Origin: Deuterostichococcus epilithicus
Lineage: Eukaryota; Chlorophyta; Trebouxiophyceae; Prasiolales; Stichococcaceae
Assembly: GCA_033439295.1 (NCBI GenBank)
Contig: JAVTLE010000008.1
Coordinates: 744,001-808,000 of the forward strand
Length of the DNA stretch: 64,000 nucleotides
Direction of reading: 5' to 3'
Shown here in pieces: positions 37,865 to 51,000 of this stretch. The translations under genes were made by a program, and so were the position numbers. The first letter of the stretch is position 1. Each line of letters begins with the position of its first letter. A model generated the notes under the pieces. The model was not told the DNA's origin. It did no database searches and saw only the letters and a program-made list of their open reading frames with translations.

Positions 37865-40206
37865 ATGTCGCAGTATTCAGACTGCCGCATGTATGAGCAC
37901 AAGTACCCCGAGGTGGACGATGTGGTGATGGTGCAAGTGAAGAGCATAGCGGAGATGGGGGCGTACGTGTCGCTGCTGGAGTACAACGGCATCGAGGGAA
38001 TGATCCTGCTGTCGGAGCTGTCCCGGCGTCGCATCCGGTCCATCACGAAGCTCATCAAGGTGGGCGGGCGAACCGGCACGCCATCGGCAGCACCGCACTA
38101 CGCCATGCCTCGGGACGGCAAGCATGGTAGACGTGACTCGGTCGCAGCACACTATGACGGGCTGTTGCTATCACGGACAAGCATGATTGCACAGCATTAC
38201 ATGTGTCCGACCGCCAGCAGCCGCCCGACGCCGTCATTCTTGCCGTTGACAGGTCGGCAGGCAAGAGCCGGTCATGGTGCTGCGTGTGGACAAAGAGAAG
38301 GGGTACATCGACCTGTCGAAGCGGCGGGTTTCACCAGAGGACATCGCGGCAGCGGAGGAGCGGTTCAACAAATCCAAGATGGTGCACTCCATCATGCGGC
38401 ACACAGCGGAGACGACAGGCAGTGAGGTGGGTGCCCTTCGATGGATCACCATGTGGTTGACAAGGGCCTCGGGGCTCATGCAGCTGCACATTTGGCCGTG
38501 GAATGGCGCTGAAGGCTGCGACTTAAAGGACACGCACCGGCGCATTCTCCAATGAATTGCACTTTCACAACTGCAGGTGGAGGCGCTCTACTCCAGCATC
38601 GCATGGCCGCTGTACAAGTTGTACGGCCATGCCTTCGACGCCTTCAAGGTCATGGTGCAGGACCCAGATGCGGTGTTTGCAAAGCTGGTGGAGGTGCGGC
38701 ATCCCTTCCCTCTGGATGCAGCGGACCGCAGAGACTGCCGGCTGACGCTGTTCTTGCCATCTCCATCGAGCACAGAGAGGCTTTTCTGCACGCGGCTTCG
38801 AGGGTCTCGGCCATCGATGGCAGGCCGCTCGGGCCGGGGCGGCTGAAGCACGGGCCGTGGCGGTTGACAAATTCGACCAGTGGGCAGCATCGTGCATCTC
38901 GATATGCGCAGCCGCGATCTTCGCAGGCACGACGACTCTATGTTGCTCGACAGGTGAACGGGGGGGAGCCGCTGGAGGTTCTGACGGACGAGGTGCGGGA
39001 TGCGATTATGAAGAACATCCGGCGGCGCATGACTCCGCAGCCGGTGAAGATCCGGGCGGATGTGGAGCTCACCTGCTTCTCCTACGACGGCATCCTGCAC
39101 ATACAGGTGGGCAGCGCTGGGCAGCGGAGCATCAAACCGCATTAGTAATCCCAGTCTTTGCTTGAGAGGCTGGCTGCCAGGCCGGCCGTCGGCCACAGCT
39201 GCCAGGATGGCAGCTGTCCTCCGGCCTATTGCACATTGCAGCATGCATGGCCGTGCCCCAGTCCTGCATCATCCGCACCCACTTGAAGCTTCAGTGGCCA
39301 CCGCTTGCCCCAGAAACCTTATCCTTTCCTCCGCAGGACGCAATGCGGGCAGCGCAGAAGGAGTCGACAGAGGACTGCGAGGTGAAGATGAAGCTGGTGG
39401 CGCCGCCGCTTTACGTGCTCACCACATACACACTCGACAAAGCAAAGGTGCTGTCCTGTCCTGATCGGACCTCTGAAAAATGCTCGAACTGACTACAAAA
39501 ACGGCATGGACGGACACTGTCACCAGCATTGGCGGTCTCGACAGAACTGGAGAGCCAGAGCGTGGCGGTCTGCTGCCTTCAGCGGCCGCTCTCAAGCAGC
39601 AGCACATCTGTCGGGAGCCACGATGCGACATGGAGCAGTAGTGACCCTGCATGATCCGCCTGCCGCAGGGCATTGAGGTGCTGACAAAGGCGTGCGAGGC
39701 CTGCAAAGCGGAGATCGACCAGCACAAGGGGCGGCTGCTCGTAAAGGAGGCAGCGCGGGCGGTCACAGAACGCGACGACCGCATGCTCATGGAGCAGCTC
39801 ACCGCGCTGGAGGCCGCCAACAAGGAGGTGGGTCTCATCAGTTTTCATGTGGTAAAATGTGTGCGGGGAGTCGTACGGAAACACCCAAGGGGCGCAGCGG
39901 CGATGCGCTGCTGTTTCGTCTGCTGTGTGCAGCTGCTCTTGGAGTTCGTACGGTTGTGGAAGTCGGAACACTCAGATGCGCAGCGATGGGCGCAGCAGCA
40001 TCGCGCTGAGGCTGTCGTCACCTTGAGCCGCGGAGTATCGGCACCGCGGAGTATTGGCATGAAGTGCGCTGTTCTGGAGTGGGCCACATTTTCAGAGTGT
40101 GTCCTCCGCGCACCTGCAGGTGGCCGGCGACACAGACTCAGACGACGAGGACGACACCGGCATGGGGGATGTCGACATCAGTGGGCCGCCGGCACTGTCC
40201 GCCTGA
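37865..40206 (+). CDS. EIF2S1: Translation initiation factor eIF2, alpha subunit
   Basis: Alpha subunit of the GTPase complex that brings initiator Met-tRNA to the 40S ribosome. Starts [19 protein letters not shown] at a good cgccaccATG context. The S1 domain follows ([20 protein letters not shown]) and the regulatory loop [20 protein letters not shown], so the stress-kinase target serine (residue 53 here) is conserved, implying GCN2-type control. Later exons give [137 protein letters not shown] and an acidic tail ([18 protein letters not shown]) ending at 40206. Order and length agree with plant eIF2-alpha. Confidence 0.95.
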
Positions 40207-40800
40207 GCGCTGGGCAGCTGCTGGTGGACGGCAGACAGCACTCTCCTGGCACAGCCAGAAGCTCCACTCTCAGCACTCTCCCGCCACAGCCAGAAGCTGG
40301 CGTGCCTTGAGGCACAGCGACAGCAGGCGGCCTCGCAGCGTGTTGTACGGTGCTGCATATTGATTGATGCGTGGCATGCCCATGGCGAGGCAGCTTTGGG
40401 CTTTGCAGCAGGTCAATGCAGTTGGCGTGCATTGTCGTATGGCTGATGCGCTGACTTGTTTTGCAGCTGACATGCTTCGCAATGGCATGGCTGAGGGTTT
40501 ATGGCAACAAAGTTTCGCTCGAAATTTGTTTTGGCCGGCCTAGGTACGTATGTACAAGATGGCGATATCAAAAACAGATTGCGCCCAGCCAGCCACCAAC
40601 AACGAAACCCAACTGCTGTGAGACGTAGATGCTCCCCCAGCAGGACGGAACGTTCTTCGCCAGTGTCCTACAACCCTACCAGGACTCAACACTACAGGTT
40701 TGTTCCTCGGCAGAGTGAGATTATTTAGCAGATGTGGCTCCTCCTCCGCTCCTCCTCTGCCTGTGCGCGTGTAGCTAATAGGTAATGTTCAGGCACAGCG
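40207..40800. other. Convergent 3' region eIF2-alpha / TSSC4-like
   Basis: About 590 bp between converging stops. Two partly similar ctctcctggcacagccagaagct / ctctcccgccacagccagaagct segments lie near 40241 and 40276. No gene seen. Confidence 0.45.
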
Positions 40801-43258
40801 TCACTCGGCAGGGCGGTTGCGGTAATTTCGCTGCCGTGGCGCCCTGGGCGCCGCGCCGCCGCCGCCGCCCAGCTGGGAGTTGACGCCAGCGCCGACGTCC
40901 TCGTCCATCGGGTCATCCTGCAGAAACGATGGCAGCGCTGTCCGCGCGGTGCCGCCTTTGGCTTCGCTGTCCCTGGGCGGCGGCTGCTCCTGCTGGCTGC
41001 CCGGCGCGCCGCGGGGCTTGGGCCGGAAGGCTATACCCGAGCCGAACGCCGGCAGAGGCGCTGCCGGCTCCCGCTCCTCCTCCATGCTGCTTGGGCCCAC
41101 CTCCTCCACTGTCACCTGCCGCGCATCCAAAACCGCGATCGCATGATGGCAGCCATACCAAAGTTTGGACAGCGAGTCAAACCCGTTCACTGTCAGCAGG
41201 CCGCCACAGCTAATCTCGCTCATTCGAAAGAGCTCTCGGAACAACGCACGTCAGTGTGGTGGGCTGTGCCGCCCGGCCAGGCGCGGTCAGACCAGACCAG
41301 GCAATGATGCACATCGACTTCACGGCAAAGTCCGGACCTGGTGCTGGGCTGGCTGCGCGGTGCCGCTCTGGTCGCCGCCGCCAACGAGCAGCTCCTCGTC
41401 GAGCTCATACACTGTGTACTTTTCGGGGTACTTGACATGCTCCGGCACGCTGGAGGTGGTCGCGCGCCCGGTGCGGCTGACCGGTGGGCCCAGCCGCTGC
41501 TTCAGCGAGGACTTGAGCCCGCTGCCGCCCTGCACAGCAAAGGTGACACGGCGCCAGTTGCTGACGTGCCTTTGACGTGCCTTACATCTGGCCTCTTTTG
41601 AGTCCGCTGTCAGAACCCTCACACTGAGGTTGCCCCTGACGAACCTACTGAGATGCGCGTGGCAAACCTCACGAATGGCATTGCAGTGCCGCCACAATCC
41701 CAAGTCGTCACCATCTAGTTCCAATGGCAACAGGGCTCATACCTGTGCATGGCCCTGGTCGCTGCCGTCCGAGCTGCGCCGCTGCGGCGGCACGTAAGTT
41801 GCGAAGCGCACGCGCTTGCGGCCTTCGCTGCTGCGCGGCGGCGACGATGCGTCCCGAATGGGCGGCTCTCCCGTTTCGCCAAAATCTGAAGTCCCGCCCC
41901 CGCTAGACGGCTCCGCCGCGTCTGCCGCACCCAGCTGCCTCGGCTCGTACGCGTTGTCGGGCAGCACCTGCAATCAGCGACACGCACGTTGAACGAATGC
42001 CTCTTGGCGTGCCAAAGCTGTGGCCCAGATGCCCTGGATGTCTTGGAGGCCGAGGCAGCCTCTGTGGGTGTTGCAGGGGCGGCAGCAGCAGCTTATTGTC
42101 GGCAACGCGCCTATCCGCACATGCCGCTGCTGCAGCCCTGGCTCAAGAACCAGGTCGCGCACGGACAGTCCGCACCAGACGGCGCAGCTAGAGCAAGCAC
42201 CGGAACACCGATGGTGTGGCGCCGGGTGCACCAGGACGCGCTTGCGACACCCCGTCCGCACCTCTTTGAGCCGGCCCGTGACGTCCCTCGTCCTCGCGCC
42301 GGGGCCACACCCGATGCACACATTGAGCGCACTGCACTTCCTCACAACACGCTTTCCCGCACCTCCGTCGACCCTGCCGGCCGGTCGTCGCCCTCATCGT
42401 CCCGTCCATGCGCCAGATGGTCCACTGCATCATACTCCTCCTCCCGGTCTAGTGCGCGGCAGAAGGCGCCGGTGGGCGCGAAGCCCTCGTCGCCAGGCGT
42501 GTCCAGCTGCAGCAGCTCCTCCGGAAGCTCCAGGGCCTCCTGCACCGCGGCCTCGTCCTCCTCGCTGGAGCTGCCGCCGGCGTCGCCGCCGCGGAACACC
42601 TGCACGGGTGCATGCGCGGCAAAGTGCAGCGTGCAAGCGACGGTGAGCTGCGTTGTGGGCGTTGCCGGTGTGCTCGTGCTCACTGGAGGGTGGCAACCGG
42701 AGGCGCGGTGCGGCTTCGGGGCGGCTCCAGCCGCGGTGCCGGCGTCAACCCTGCTGGAATCTGGTCGCTGCGTCTCCGGCGGGAAGGCTCACGAGTCTCC
42801 TCTCATGCAACGAGCCAAAGTGAAAGTTCGATGCATCAGGCCTACCCCTTCCCAAACTTTGTGCCTTGCACTGCCGCCGCGCTGCGATGCAGAGATGCAG
42901 GATAACTTGTACCGAAGGTGTGCGCCGAGGACGCATGCTCTTGTCAAAAGCAGATGCACAGCTGAGGTAAGCGGGTGAGCTACAGTTGCCGACGCCTGCA
43001 GTTCTTCTGCAAAAATTGGACTGTCCAACACAATCCAACAGACCATACAAGGCGTTGACGGGCGTAGGAGCCGGTGGTACGAGGGAAGCATTCAGCTCAG
43101 TCCGAAAGAACATGCTACAAGCTCGCCTGTTCTTGGGACGGCTGCCATGCAGGTGCTGCTGCCTTCGTTGAAGCGTTGGCGTCGTCCAGCCCCGCAAACG
43201 TGTCGGCTAGACGCTGCGCAAAGTTGTTGTATCCCGTGTTGGCTGTCATGGTGCCCAT
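40801..43258 (-). CDS. TSSC4: TSSC4-like U5 snRNP assembly protein
   Basis: Largely disordered, charged protein. The N-terminal exon (from ATG 43258, MGTMTANTGYNNFAQRLADT, then FAGLDDA) resembles the short N-terminal helix of TSSC4. Middle exons contain FRGGDAGGSSSEEDEAAVQE, ALELPEELLQLDTPGDEGFA, an acidic region (42600-42420), and EGRKRVRFATYVPPQRRSSD (41830-41750). The key segment is VPEHVKYPEKYTVYELDEEL (41440-41370), matching the conserved PDxVxxPxKxTxYxLD block of TSSC4, a chaperone for U5 snRNP and tri-snRNP assembly. The last exon holds MEEEREPAAPLPAFGSGIAF and an Arg/Asn-rich end, stop at 40801. Family assignment rests mainly on that one motif plus the N-terminus; exon edges between 43115 and 42680 are uncertain. 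Confidence 0.6.
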
Positions 43259-43973
43259 TCGAGGCTGCAAATCAGGCGCCAATGAGCCAAATCGCACGAC
43301 CGAGCTTCCATGTGCGCTCGCATCACGTGAAAGCTAGTGTGATTCAGTGTGATTAGCTGTTGCCAGTCAGGGTCGCAGCGAATTCAAGTTGCGCACAGAA
43401 CGCAGCCTCGCCCACAGGGCCCTGCGCCCTCCAGGCTCCAACCCTCGAGTGCAGCTGTGACTCGACTCATCCTCGCGGGCCGTTGCCGTTGCCTGGCCAT
43501 CCCTCGGCCTGTGGCCCCGCACGGCCGTCAGCCGAATCATGACCTGCCTGCGCGCGATGCTGGCCTGCAGCGCCACGAGCAGCATACCTGCGGCTAGGTG
43601 CATGGAGTATTCAGCCGCGAGCATTCATTCGCGACAAGATCAGTCGCAAGCGGGTGAGCTGCAACTCCAAGTTCGACCGGTTTGTCATGGAGTTTCCAGC
43701 TGTTTGCCGGTCGTTGGGCCAGCACTGCGGGGCGCTGTCAGGTATACCTGACTAGTAATGACGAAGATCGCCTCGCCGCAGGACCCTGCCGTCTCGGCTC
43801 GGAAACAAGCCGGCGGATGCGCTGGCGCCGTCCGCGCCAGGTGCCTGGTGTTGAGCACATGACGATCGTCACTGCTTGCAGCCTGCCTTCCCTGACACGC
43901 GTACATCCGAGCAGGTCGCCTGCTCAGCTTCGAAGGAGAGGGTCCGCCCCTGCGCGAGCTGCCGCCAGGTGGT
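43259..43973. other. Divergent region TSSC4-like / PRPP synthetase
   Basis: About 700 bp that should contain both promoters and probably the first exon(s) of the PRPP synthetase gene; candidate starts are ATGs near 43539 and 43859, neither provable. Confidence 0.4.
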
Positions 43974-46832
43974 GTGACACCCGGCTGCTGTGCCGCGCAG
44001 GTGTGGGCGGCGGCATCGCTGTCCAATGCCACCGGCAGCGGCAGCCTCGGCGGCAACGGCAGTGCGGGCGCCGCGACGAAACCGGTGCTGGACGCTCCCA
44101 TCATGTGGGAGGGCTCATTCGCTCCGAACGCCGCGGCCAATGCTGCGTTGTATCGGCCGCCAGTGGCCACGGGCGCGGGTGTGCCCAACACCCGGCTGCG
44201 ACTATTTTCGGGCACCGCCAACCCGGTGAGCACATTTCGACACCGGTGCTGCGACTGTGTCCGATGCACTGCTGCACGCTGGCGACAGCAACAATGCTGC
44301 GGCAGCATCTGACGCACCGGCTCACGCTGGCGGCGGCAGGGCTGACTCGTGGGCTCTCTGCATTCCCACAGGCGCTTGCGCAGGAGGTGGCCTGCTACCT
44401 GGGCTTGGAGCTGGGCGGCATCAAAATCAAACGTTTTGCAGACGGCGAGATCTACGTCCAAGTGCTGGTGCGCGCACTGGCTCTCCTCTTGAGGGCGGCT
44501 GCCATGCCGCCTTCTGCCGCCCGCAAGCATCACAGTTGGCGCTCACGATTCAGGCGTCTGCAGAACAAAGTGTGCCCGACAAGATTGATGCACAAAGTGT
44601 GCCCGACAAGGTTGAGGCACGCGCCCATGCGTGCCGCGCTGATGGCCGCACACACTCGGCCGCAGGAGTCGATCCGCGGCTGCGATGTCTTTTTGATCCA
44701 GCCGACCAGCCCGCCGGTCAATGACCACCTCATGGAGCTCATGGTCATGATCGACGCCTGCAAGCGCGCCTCTGCCCGCTCCATCACAGCGGTGCGTCGC
44801 ATGCCACCCCAGGCGTTCCATGTGGTCACACAGCCCGTGCACTCGCATCAGGGCACTGCTAATGGCTTGTGCAGAATTGATCTGCCAGATTGTGAACACT
44901 TCGAAGTGTCTATGCCGCAAACAGAGAGACTCAGGATTCCATGGTGGCAAATGTGGCGCAGCAGCACCAATTAATAGTGCTTCCGCTGCATCCATCAGGT
45001 GGTGCCATACTACGGCTACGCGCGGGCGGACCGCAAGTCGCAGGGCCGCGAGTCCATCGCCGCCAAGCTGACGGCCAACATCATCACGGAGGCGGGCGCC
45101 AGCCGGCTGCTGGCCATGGACCTGCACTCTGGGCAGTGCGTCGGGTACTTCGACATCCCGGTGAGCTGCTTGGCTGGTCTGCTGGCGTGCCAGAAGACGC
45201 AGGCTGCAGGACTAGAGCAGTGGCACTTAACCTCACATGTCGAGTCCTGACATGCGACCCCCTTTGTGGGCGGATCTCAGGCTGCATTGCGCGCGCGGCC
45301 AGAAAGGTGCTTGAACTGGTGGCAGTGCAGCAGTGAAGATGTTGCGGGCAAGGCATCTGCGGAAGTCGCTCCATTTTGCGCGGCAGGTGGACCATGTGTA
45401 TGGTGACTCCGTCATCCTGGACTACCTGGCATCGAAGCGCATCGCGACTGGTGACCTGGTGGTGGTGTCGCCCGACGTCGGCGGCGTGGCGCGGGCCAGG
45501 TGAGCTGCAAGCCCTGGCTTGACGCCGCTGTCGCTATCAGCACAGCAGCCGAGTTGGGATCAGGTGGTGGCTGGGAGTAGCTGGTGGCTGATGAGGCAAG
45601 CCCACAGAAAGCCTCCATCGCCAATGGGCAGTCGGCCATGGGAGCCGGACTCGTGCGGACGGCCATGATGGCACAAGGAGGCTGAGCTACTTCTGGAGAC
45701 CTACAGCGCCGCAAGTTTGCAAAGCCGACGCTGCTCACACGCAGGGCGTTTGCCAAGAAGCTGAACGATGCGCCGCTGGCGATCGTGGACAAGCGACGCA
45801 GCGCGCACAACGTCAGCGAGGTCATGAACCTCATCGGCGACGTGAAGGGCAAGGTGGCGGTGCTGGTGGACGACATGATCGACACTGCCGGCACCATCAC
45901 CAACGCTGCCAAGGTAGGGAACCCTCAAAAAGTTCAGTGCCACACACTCGGCAGGTGATGTAGACTTGTGCCACAAACCTTCTTGGGGGATGTGGCACAA
46001 GTCGGCCTCACCCTTGTTGCTTGTTTCTTAAGCGCCAGCTTTGCATGATCTCGCGTCACTTGCAGCCTGCCTGGGCTGGCCTAGGAGTGACCTCGCCGCA
46101 GTGTGGCCACAGCAGTTGGAGGCGCCCGCGCCCCCCTCCCCCCTCTCCCCCTCCCCCTGCTGCGCCACCCAATGTGCTGCGCAGCCCCCCCATCCCCTCT
46201 AACTGCCTCCCGTGCGCCTCTGTGCTGTGCCGACAGCAGCTCCGTGTGGCTCTGGCACAGGTGCTGCACCACGAGGGGGCGCGTGAGGTGTACGCCTGCG
46301 CCACGCATGCGGTGTTCAGCCCGCCAGCGGCAGAGCGCCTGTCGAGCGGCGTCTTCCAGGAGGTCATCGTCACCAACACCATCCCGGTGCCGGTCGACCA
46401 GCAGTTCCCCTGCCTCACCGTGCTGTCAGTCGCTAACTTGCTTGGCGAGGTGAGCTCCACGCACCCAAAAAGTGTGCTTCTGACGCCAGACATGTAATTG
46501 CGTATGTGGCAAACACTCCTGTGGTTGCATTATTTTGCGTCCTGCATCGTGTCTCGACATGTCTCTGGTGTCTGATGTCTGGCGTGTAGCGTCTGCGTCT
46601 AGTCTGGCGACTGCGTCTGGTGTCAGGCGTTGGATGCGCCTGTGCCTGTTGTACACGCCGCCTTGTCTTTGCCATCCAGCATCGTGTCTCGAAGCCATAG
46701 GGCACAGCGGGCCCTGTGAACTAGCAGATGCAGTGCTTGGTCTGATCTTCTGGTGGTATTTGACAGCGTCCTGTGCCCGTGCAGACTGTGTGGCGCATCT
46801 TCAATGCCTCGTCCGTTCAGAGCATTCTCTGA
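43974..46832 (+). CDS. PRS: Ribose-phosphate pyrophosphokinase (PRPP synthetase)
   Basis: Makes PRPP from ribose 5-phosphate and ATP for nucleotide, His and Trp synthesis. Exons in order: an Ala/Gly/Asn-rich segment (44001-44226) ending [119 protein letters not shown] (45000-45160); [69 protein letters not shown], the PRPP-binding loop (near 45870); [40 protein letters not shown]; and the last exon [15 protein letters not shown], stop at 46832. The true start is unresolved: the first clear exon follows a gccgcgcag acceptor at 44000, so an upstream exon with the initiator (perhaps a transit peptide) must exist. The core is complete. Confidence 0.93.
44565..44618 (+). repeat. 27-nt tandem duplication in a PRS intron
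   Basis: Two adjacent 27-nt copies (caaagtgtgcccgacaag-a/g-ttga-t/g-gca), differing at two positions. Read directly. Lies between the FADGEIYVQ and ESIRGC exons. Confidence 0.9.
45963..46003. repeat. 13-bp inverted repeat in a PRS intron
   Basis: gacttgtgccaca (45963-45975) and its exact reverse complement tgtggcacaagtc (45991-46003) with a 15-nt loop, about 45 bases after a 5' splice site. Confidence 0.92.
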
Positions 46833-48075
46833 GCGCGGGGTTGCATGCGGCGTTCCTGGCGCACCTCACAGAGGGAGGAGCAGCCGGAATGGCCAGCAGG
46901 ACCGTCCGTAGCACAAGGTGTTTATTCCAGAGGTAGTGTAGCATACGTTTATCTTTGATGCCCAACAGTTAGACGCGTGTCGCCCCATGGCGGTTCGGGG
47001 AAGGGGGCGCTGTACTTGTGATTCGGCATTGCCACATTACCAACGGCCCAACGTGTATCGCCCCATAGCTCAACTACACATCAAATTCCTCACTGTGGGT
47101 TTTTGCTTCCGGAACCCAGAGCCCAGCTGCACTGCAGTGCTCTGACTGCCGTACATACGACAGCTGGAATTTCCGACACAAGCGGTACAGTCTGATGCGG
47201 ATGACTACGGTTCACCTCAGTCTCAGATGAGAATGTGAGAAGGAGAGGAGGCCTTACGTTTCCTCCTTGCAATCTTAGTTGTCGGCTCACCTTTGATACT
47301 GTTCGCTGACGTCACCACACCCACACATCAGCCCTCGCTCAATCTTTGCGGTGTACGGTGCGCGATTGCAGCCTGCTGACATTCGGATGGCATCGCAGCT
47401 TGCAACCTCCAGCCTGGGCGGACGTCACTGAAAGAGATCCGGGCGACGTTCGGCAGTCGAGGCATAGAACCAGCGACTCGGAAAACCGCACCCCAGAGAC
47501 AACCAGCCTCACTATCAAGCGTCGCCGGTGTGTATGGCAAGAACTTAAAGGTGATTCCATGAATGACCTGAAACGTGGAACCTGAGGACCCCATCTGCTC
47601 GGTCGGGTCGGCATACTTGCAACCGAGATAGTCCTGAGAAGAAGCCTTGTACATCGGCTGCACAGCTGCGGATTGCCTGTGAGGTCATCCATAGCTTTCT
47701 TCCGCCGCCGTTCCTGTGCGTGACGCAATGCTGTGTTGCCTGCAGTGGGATCGAGTGAAATTTCATCTTAAACACAAGGCAACCGCAGCGCCACATGGTA
47801 TTCGATCAGGTCAGGGGACGCCGACTCGCAGTTTGATGCGCATTCTGCAGCATGCAGTGTTGTGCACGTAGCAGCATCTGCAAGGCCCCAGAAGTCCCGC
47901 CGTTCGTGCACAGCTGTGACAGAATAGCAACTCCGCGCAGGATGTTTGTTAATTTGCTGAAGGTTTTTGCAGCAACTTGTCATCAACATCCACATGAGGT
48001 TCTGCTCGCTGTCTGCAGGCCTTTGGGCAGGGCAACCGGCGCTGGGAACGCCGCCATGGCGGCAGGAGGAAGGAG
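46833..48075. other. Intergenic region PRS / ABCG
   Basis: 1.24 kb between two plus-strand genes. Minus-strand open frames around 47330-47730 show no family resemblance or consistent splice structure. PRS 3' UTR and ABCG promoter are expected; nothing else is supported. Confidence 0.4.
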
Positions 48076-51000
48076 ATGTGGCAGGCCGACGACGGCGCCG
48101 CAGTGCCCCCCGAGCTGGGCATGCCCGGCGCAAATGCAACAGAGCTCAACTCGCGCCGTGACATGCAGGTGGTGGCAGGAGCACACGGCTGCAGCCCTGT
48201 GTGCACCACGACGACAGTGCGCTGCTGTGGATGCGAACCGTCAGCGGCAACCCCCCTGGCCTTGCGGCAGCTGCTCGCCTCGACATGCTGCTGGCTGCTC
48301 ATCCACGTGGCTGTGCGAATTACATTCGCACTGTTCTGCAGGAGCTGGTGCAGGCGTCCATTGCGCTTGCGAACCCCCCGGCCATTGAGCCCACGGCGTC
48401 CAGCCGCGGCGGCAAGCGAGGCCACCGTCCGCCGCACATGGGCCGCGACGAGCGGGAAGCGCTGGCCGATGCGCTGCTCAGCATGGGCGCCGGAGATGAG
48501 CGGTCCACCTTCTTCGGACAGCTCGCGAGTGCGCCCTTTTCGTTGACATGTTCGGCCCGCAGCACGGCAGATTTGGCCACCATGGCCTGGTCACACCAGG
48601 ACGCCTGCTAATGCAGCATATGACGACTTTTCGAAGCAGGCACTGTTGGGCGCATTGCAATAACTGGGACGAGCGCGCGCCCATCTTGCAGACATAGCCC
48701 TGCGGCGCAGCAGATAACATGTGTGATGCCGCGCCATCTCAGACTCACCTGTGGCCTCACATTATGCGCCCGCAGAGCGCCTGCAGGCGGCAGGTATCCA
48801 GGTGCCAACAGTGACGATGGAGTACAACCACCTGACGTACGAAGCGGACGCCACCGTCGGCAGTGCCAGTCTGCCGACGCTGCTCAACACCGTGAGGAGC
48901 ACCCTGTTGGTGAGTCGCTAGGAACGATTGTGAGAAAGACAGGGACGAGTCTGCAGCCTGGAGGGCCATTATGCTGCTTGCACTTCGTGGCTTCATAGAC
49001 TGAAGCCATGGTCATTTGCAGCTTCTACTCCATGGGGGTCCTGCAACCGTCATCCATTACAGCTGCAGCCAGTAGGATGGCCAGTAATTCGATCGTGCGT
49101 TTGCAGAGCGTCATTGGCAAGAACAAAATAGGCACACGCCCGGTGAAGATCCTGGAAGATGTGTCTGGCGTGCTCAAGCCGGTGAGTGCCCTGCTGGTAC
49201 TCACTCTGCAGAACTGCGACCCCAGCATGTGCCAACTTCGCGGTGCAGTGCGCGGTCTGGCGATTGTGCACGTCCTCTGCACATGGAGTCCTGGGCTGCT
49301 GTGCCAGATTCTGTTGCAACGTCTTAGAGCTCGATACCAGGTTTTGGTATGAACCAGGGCCGCCTGACGCTGCTGATGGGGCCGCCCGGCTCCGGCAAGT
49401 CGGTGTTCCTGAAGGCCCTTGGCGGCCGCCTGAAGCCCAGCCGCGAGCTGCGCGCCTCAGGCACCGTAAGAGCCATCGTCATTGAATAATCGCGTGCAGA
49501 TGGACTGCGAATGGCGGCGTTGGCCAGTGACGTGTCTTGACCACTCCCAGGACGCGGCATTTGGTGACTTGACTATATGATAGTCAGACCTGTGATTCTG
49601 CATTCGAAGGTCCGTTACAATGGACTCAGCACTGCGGAGTTTTGCGTGGAGCGCGCCATCGGCCTCGTGGACCAGTACGACGACCGTGAGTCGACCATGA
49701 GATAGCAACAGGCTGCACGAAATATGGAAGTACTCTGCCTGATGGCCTTGCATGGGTGCAGCGCCGACCAGCCTGGCAGCATGCCTGGTCCAGGGCCGCT
49801 TGAGCCGAGCCAGCAGATGTACATGGCAGCACAAACGTGCATGGCTCGATGATACCTTGTGTTTATTGGACTGCTGGGCAGCCTAAACCCCTCCCCGTCC
49901 GATCTTGCGAACCTCCTCAGCGACTGCTTCGTGCGCAGACCTGCCGTCGCTCACTGTCCGCGAGACGCTGGAGTTTGCGCGCAAGTGCCAGATGGGCTCT
50001 CGGCCGGCGCACTTCAGTCCAGTGGCAGCAGCAAAAGGCGCCGGTGCCTTCAACAAGCCTCAAGGTGTGCAATAGTAGCCTGCACCTTCCGTGTGCTGTC
50101 TGCTCGTGCCCGATACTGAGACAGGGCAAGCGCTGTTGCGGCTTCCAAGTAGTGGAGGCGCCACTCTCGAAGATGAGGAATGCTTCCACCTTCAGCAACA
50201 TGTCCAGTGGATGCTATGCAGCTTCCAGCCAGCACACCATTGAGGATGCATGCATCTGGCAACGATACGGCGTTTCTGATACCGTAGACAACCTGTGCGC
50301 AGCGACAGGCCCCGATGCCGATGCGGCGGCCACGGAGCCGCTGCACACCAAGACGGAGGGCGACAGCAGCGGCGAGCTCGGTGAAAACCCTGACGAGGAG
50401 GCCGCAGAGCTGCAGGAGCTGCTGCAGCAAATGCGAGACCCCGCCGTCAGGCAAGGACCTTGCATTACTAGTTGTTGCGTTGTCCCTTCAGGCGGCTGTT
50501 GCTACACGCATATCCTTGGACATTTCAGCATGCCTGTATCAGGCAGGCCGCACAAACTGCTTGAACATGCTCACCGCAGAATGCAACGTGTGGCACTTGC
50601 AGGGTGGAGCTGGTCATCAAGCTGCTGGGCCTGCAGGTTGGTTATGCACTTCTATGGTCTCCGCTTTCCCGGTGTCACCATGCTTGAAGAGGCATGTTGC
50701 ACTGTGATGGAAAAGCGACTATCAAGTGGTACATCTTGTATTGATGTGGGCCGCTATTTCACACATTTTTCCATGGCGCAATTGCAGCGGTGCGCGGACA
50801 CTGTCGTGGGAAATGCAGTGCTTCGAGGTGCGAGAAAATGCAAGGTTTTAATCTTTCAAGTACAGCAGCTGACATCTTACAGCAGCCCGTGGGCACAACA
50901 AAACAGATAAAGCACTGAACACCAATGCATGTGGCAGGTGTGTCTGGCGGCGAGAAGAAGCGTGTCACCTCAGCAGGTGATCGGAGCCTCGTTGAGTTTC

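Noticed and set aside
46126-46170. Long C-rich pyrimidine run
   Set aside because: Lies in a PRPP synthetase intron upstream of an acceptor; an ordinary if long pyrimidine tract.
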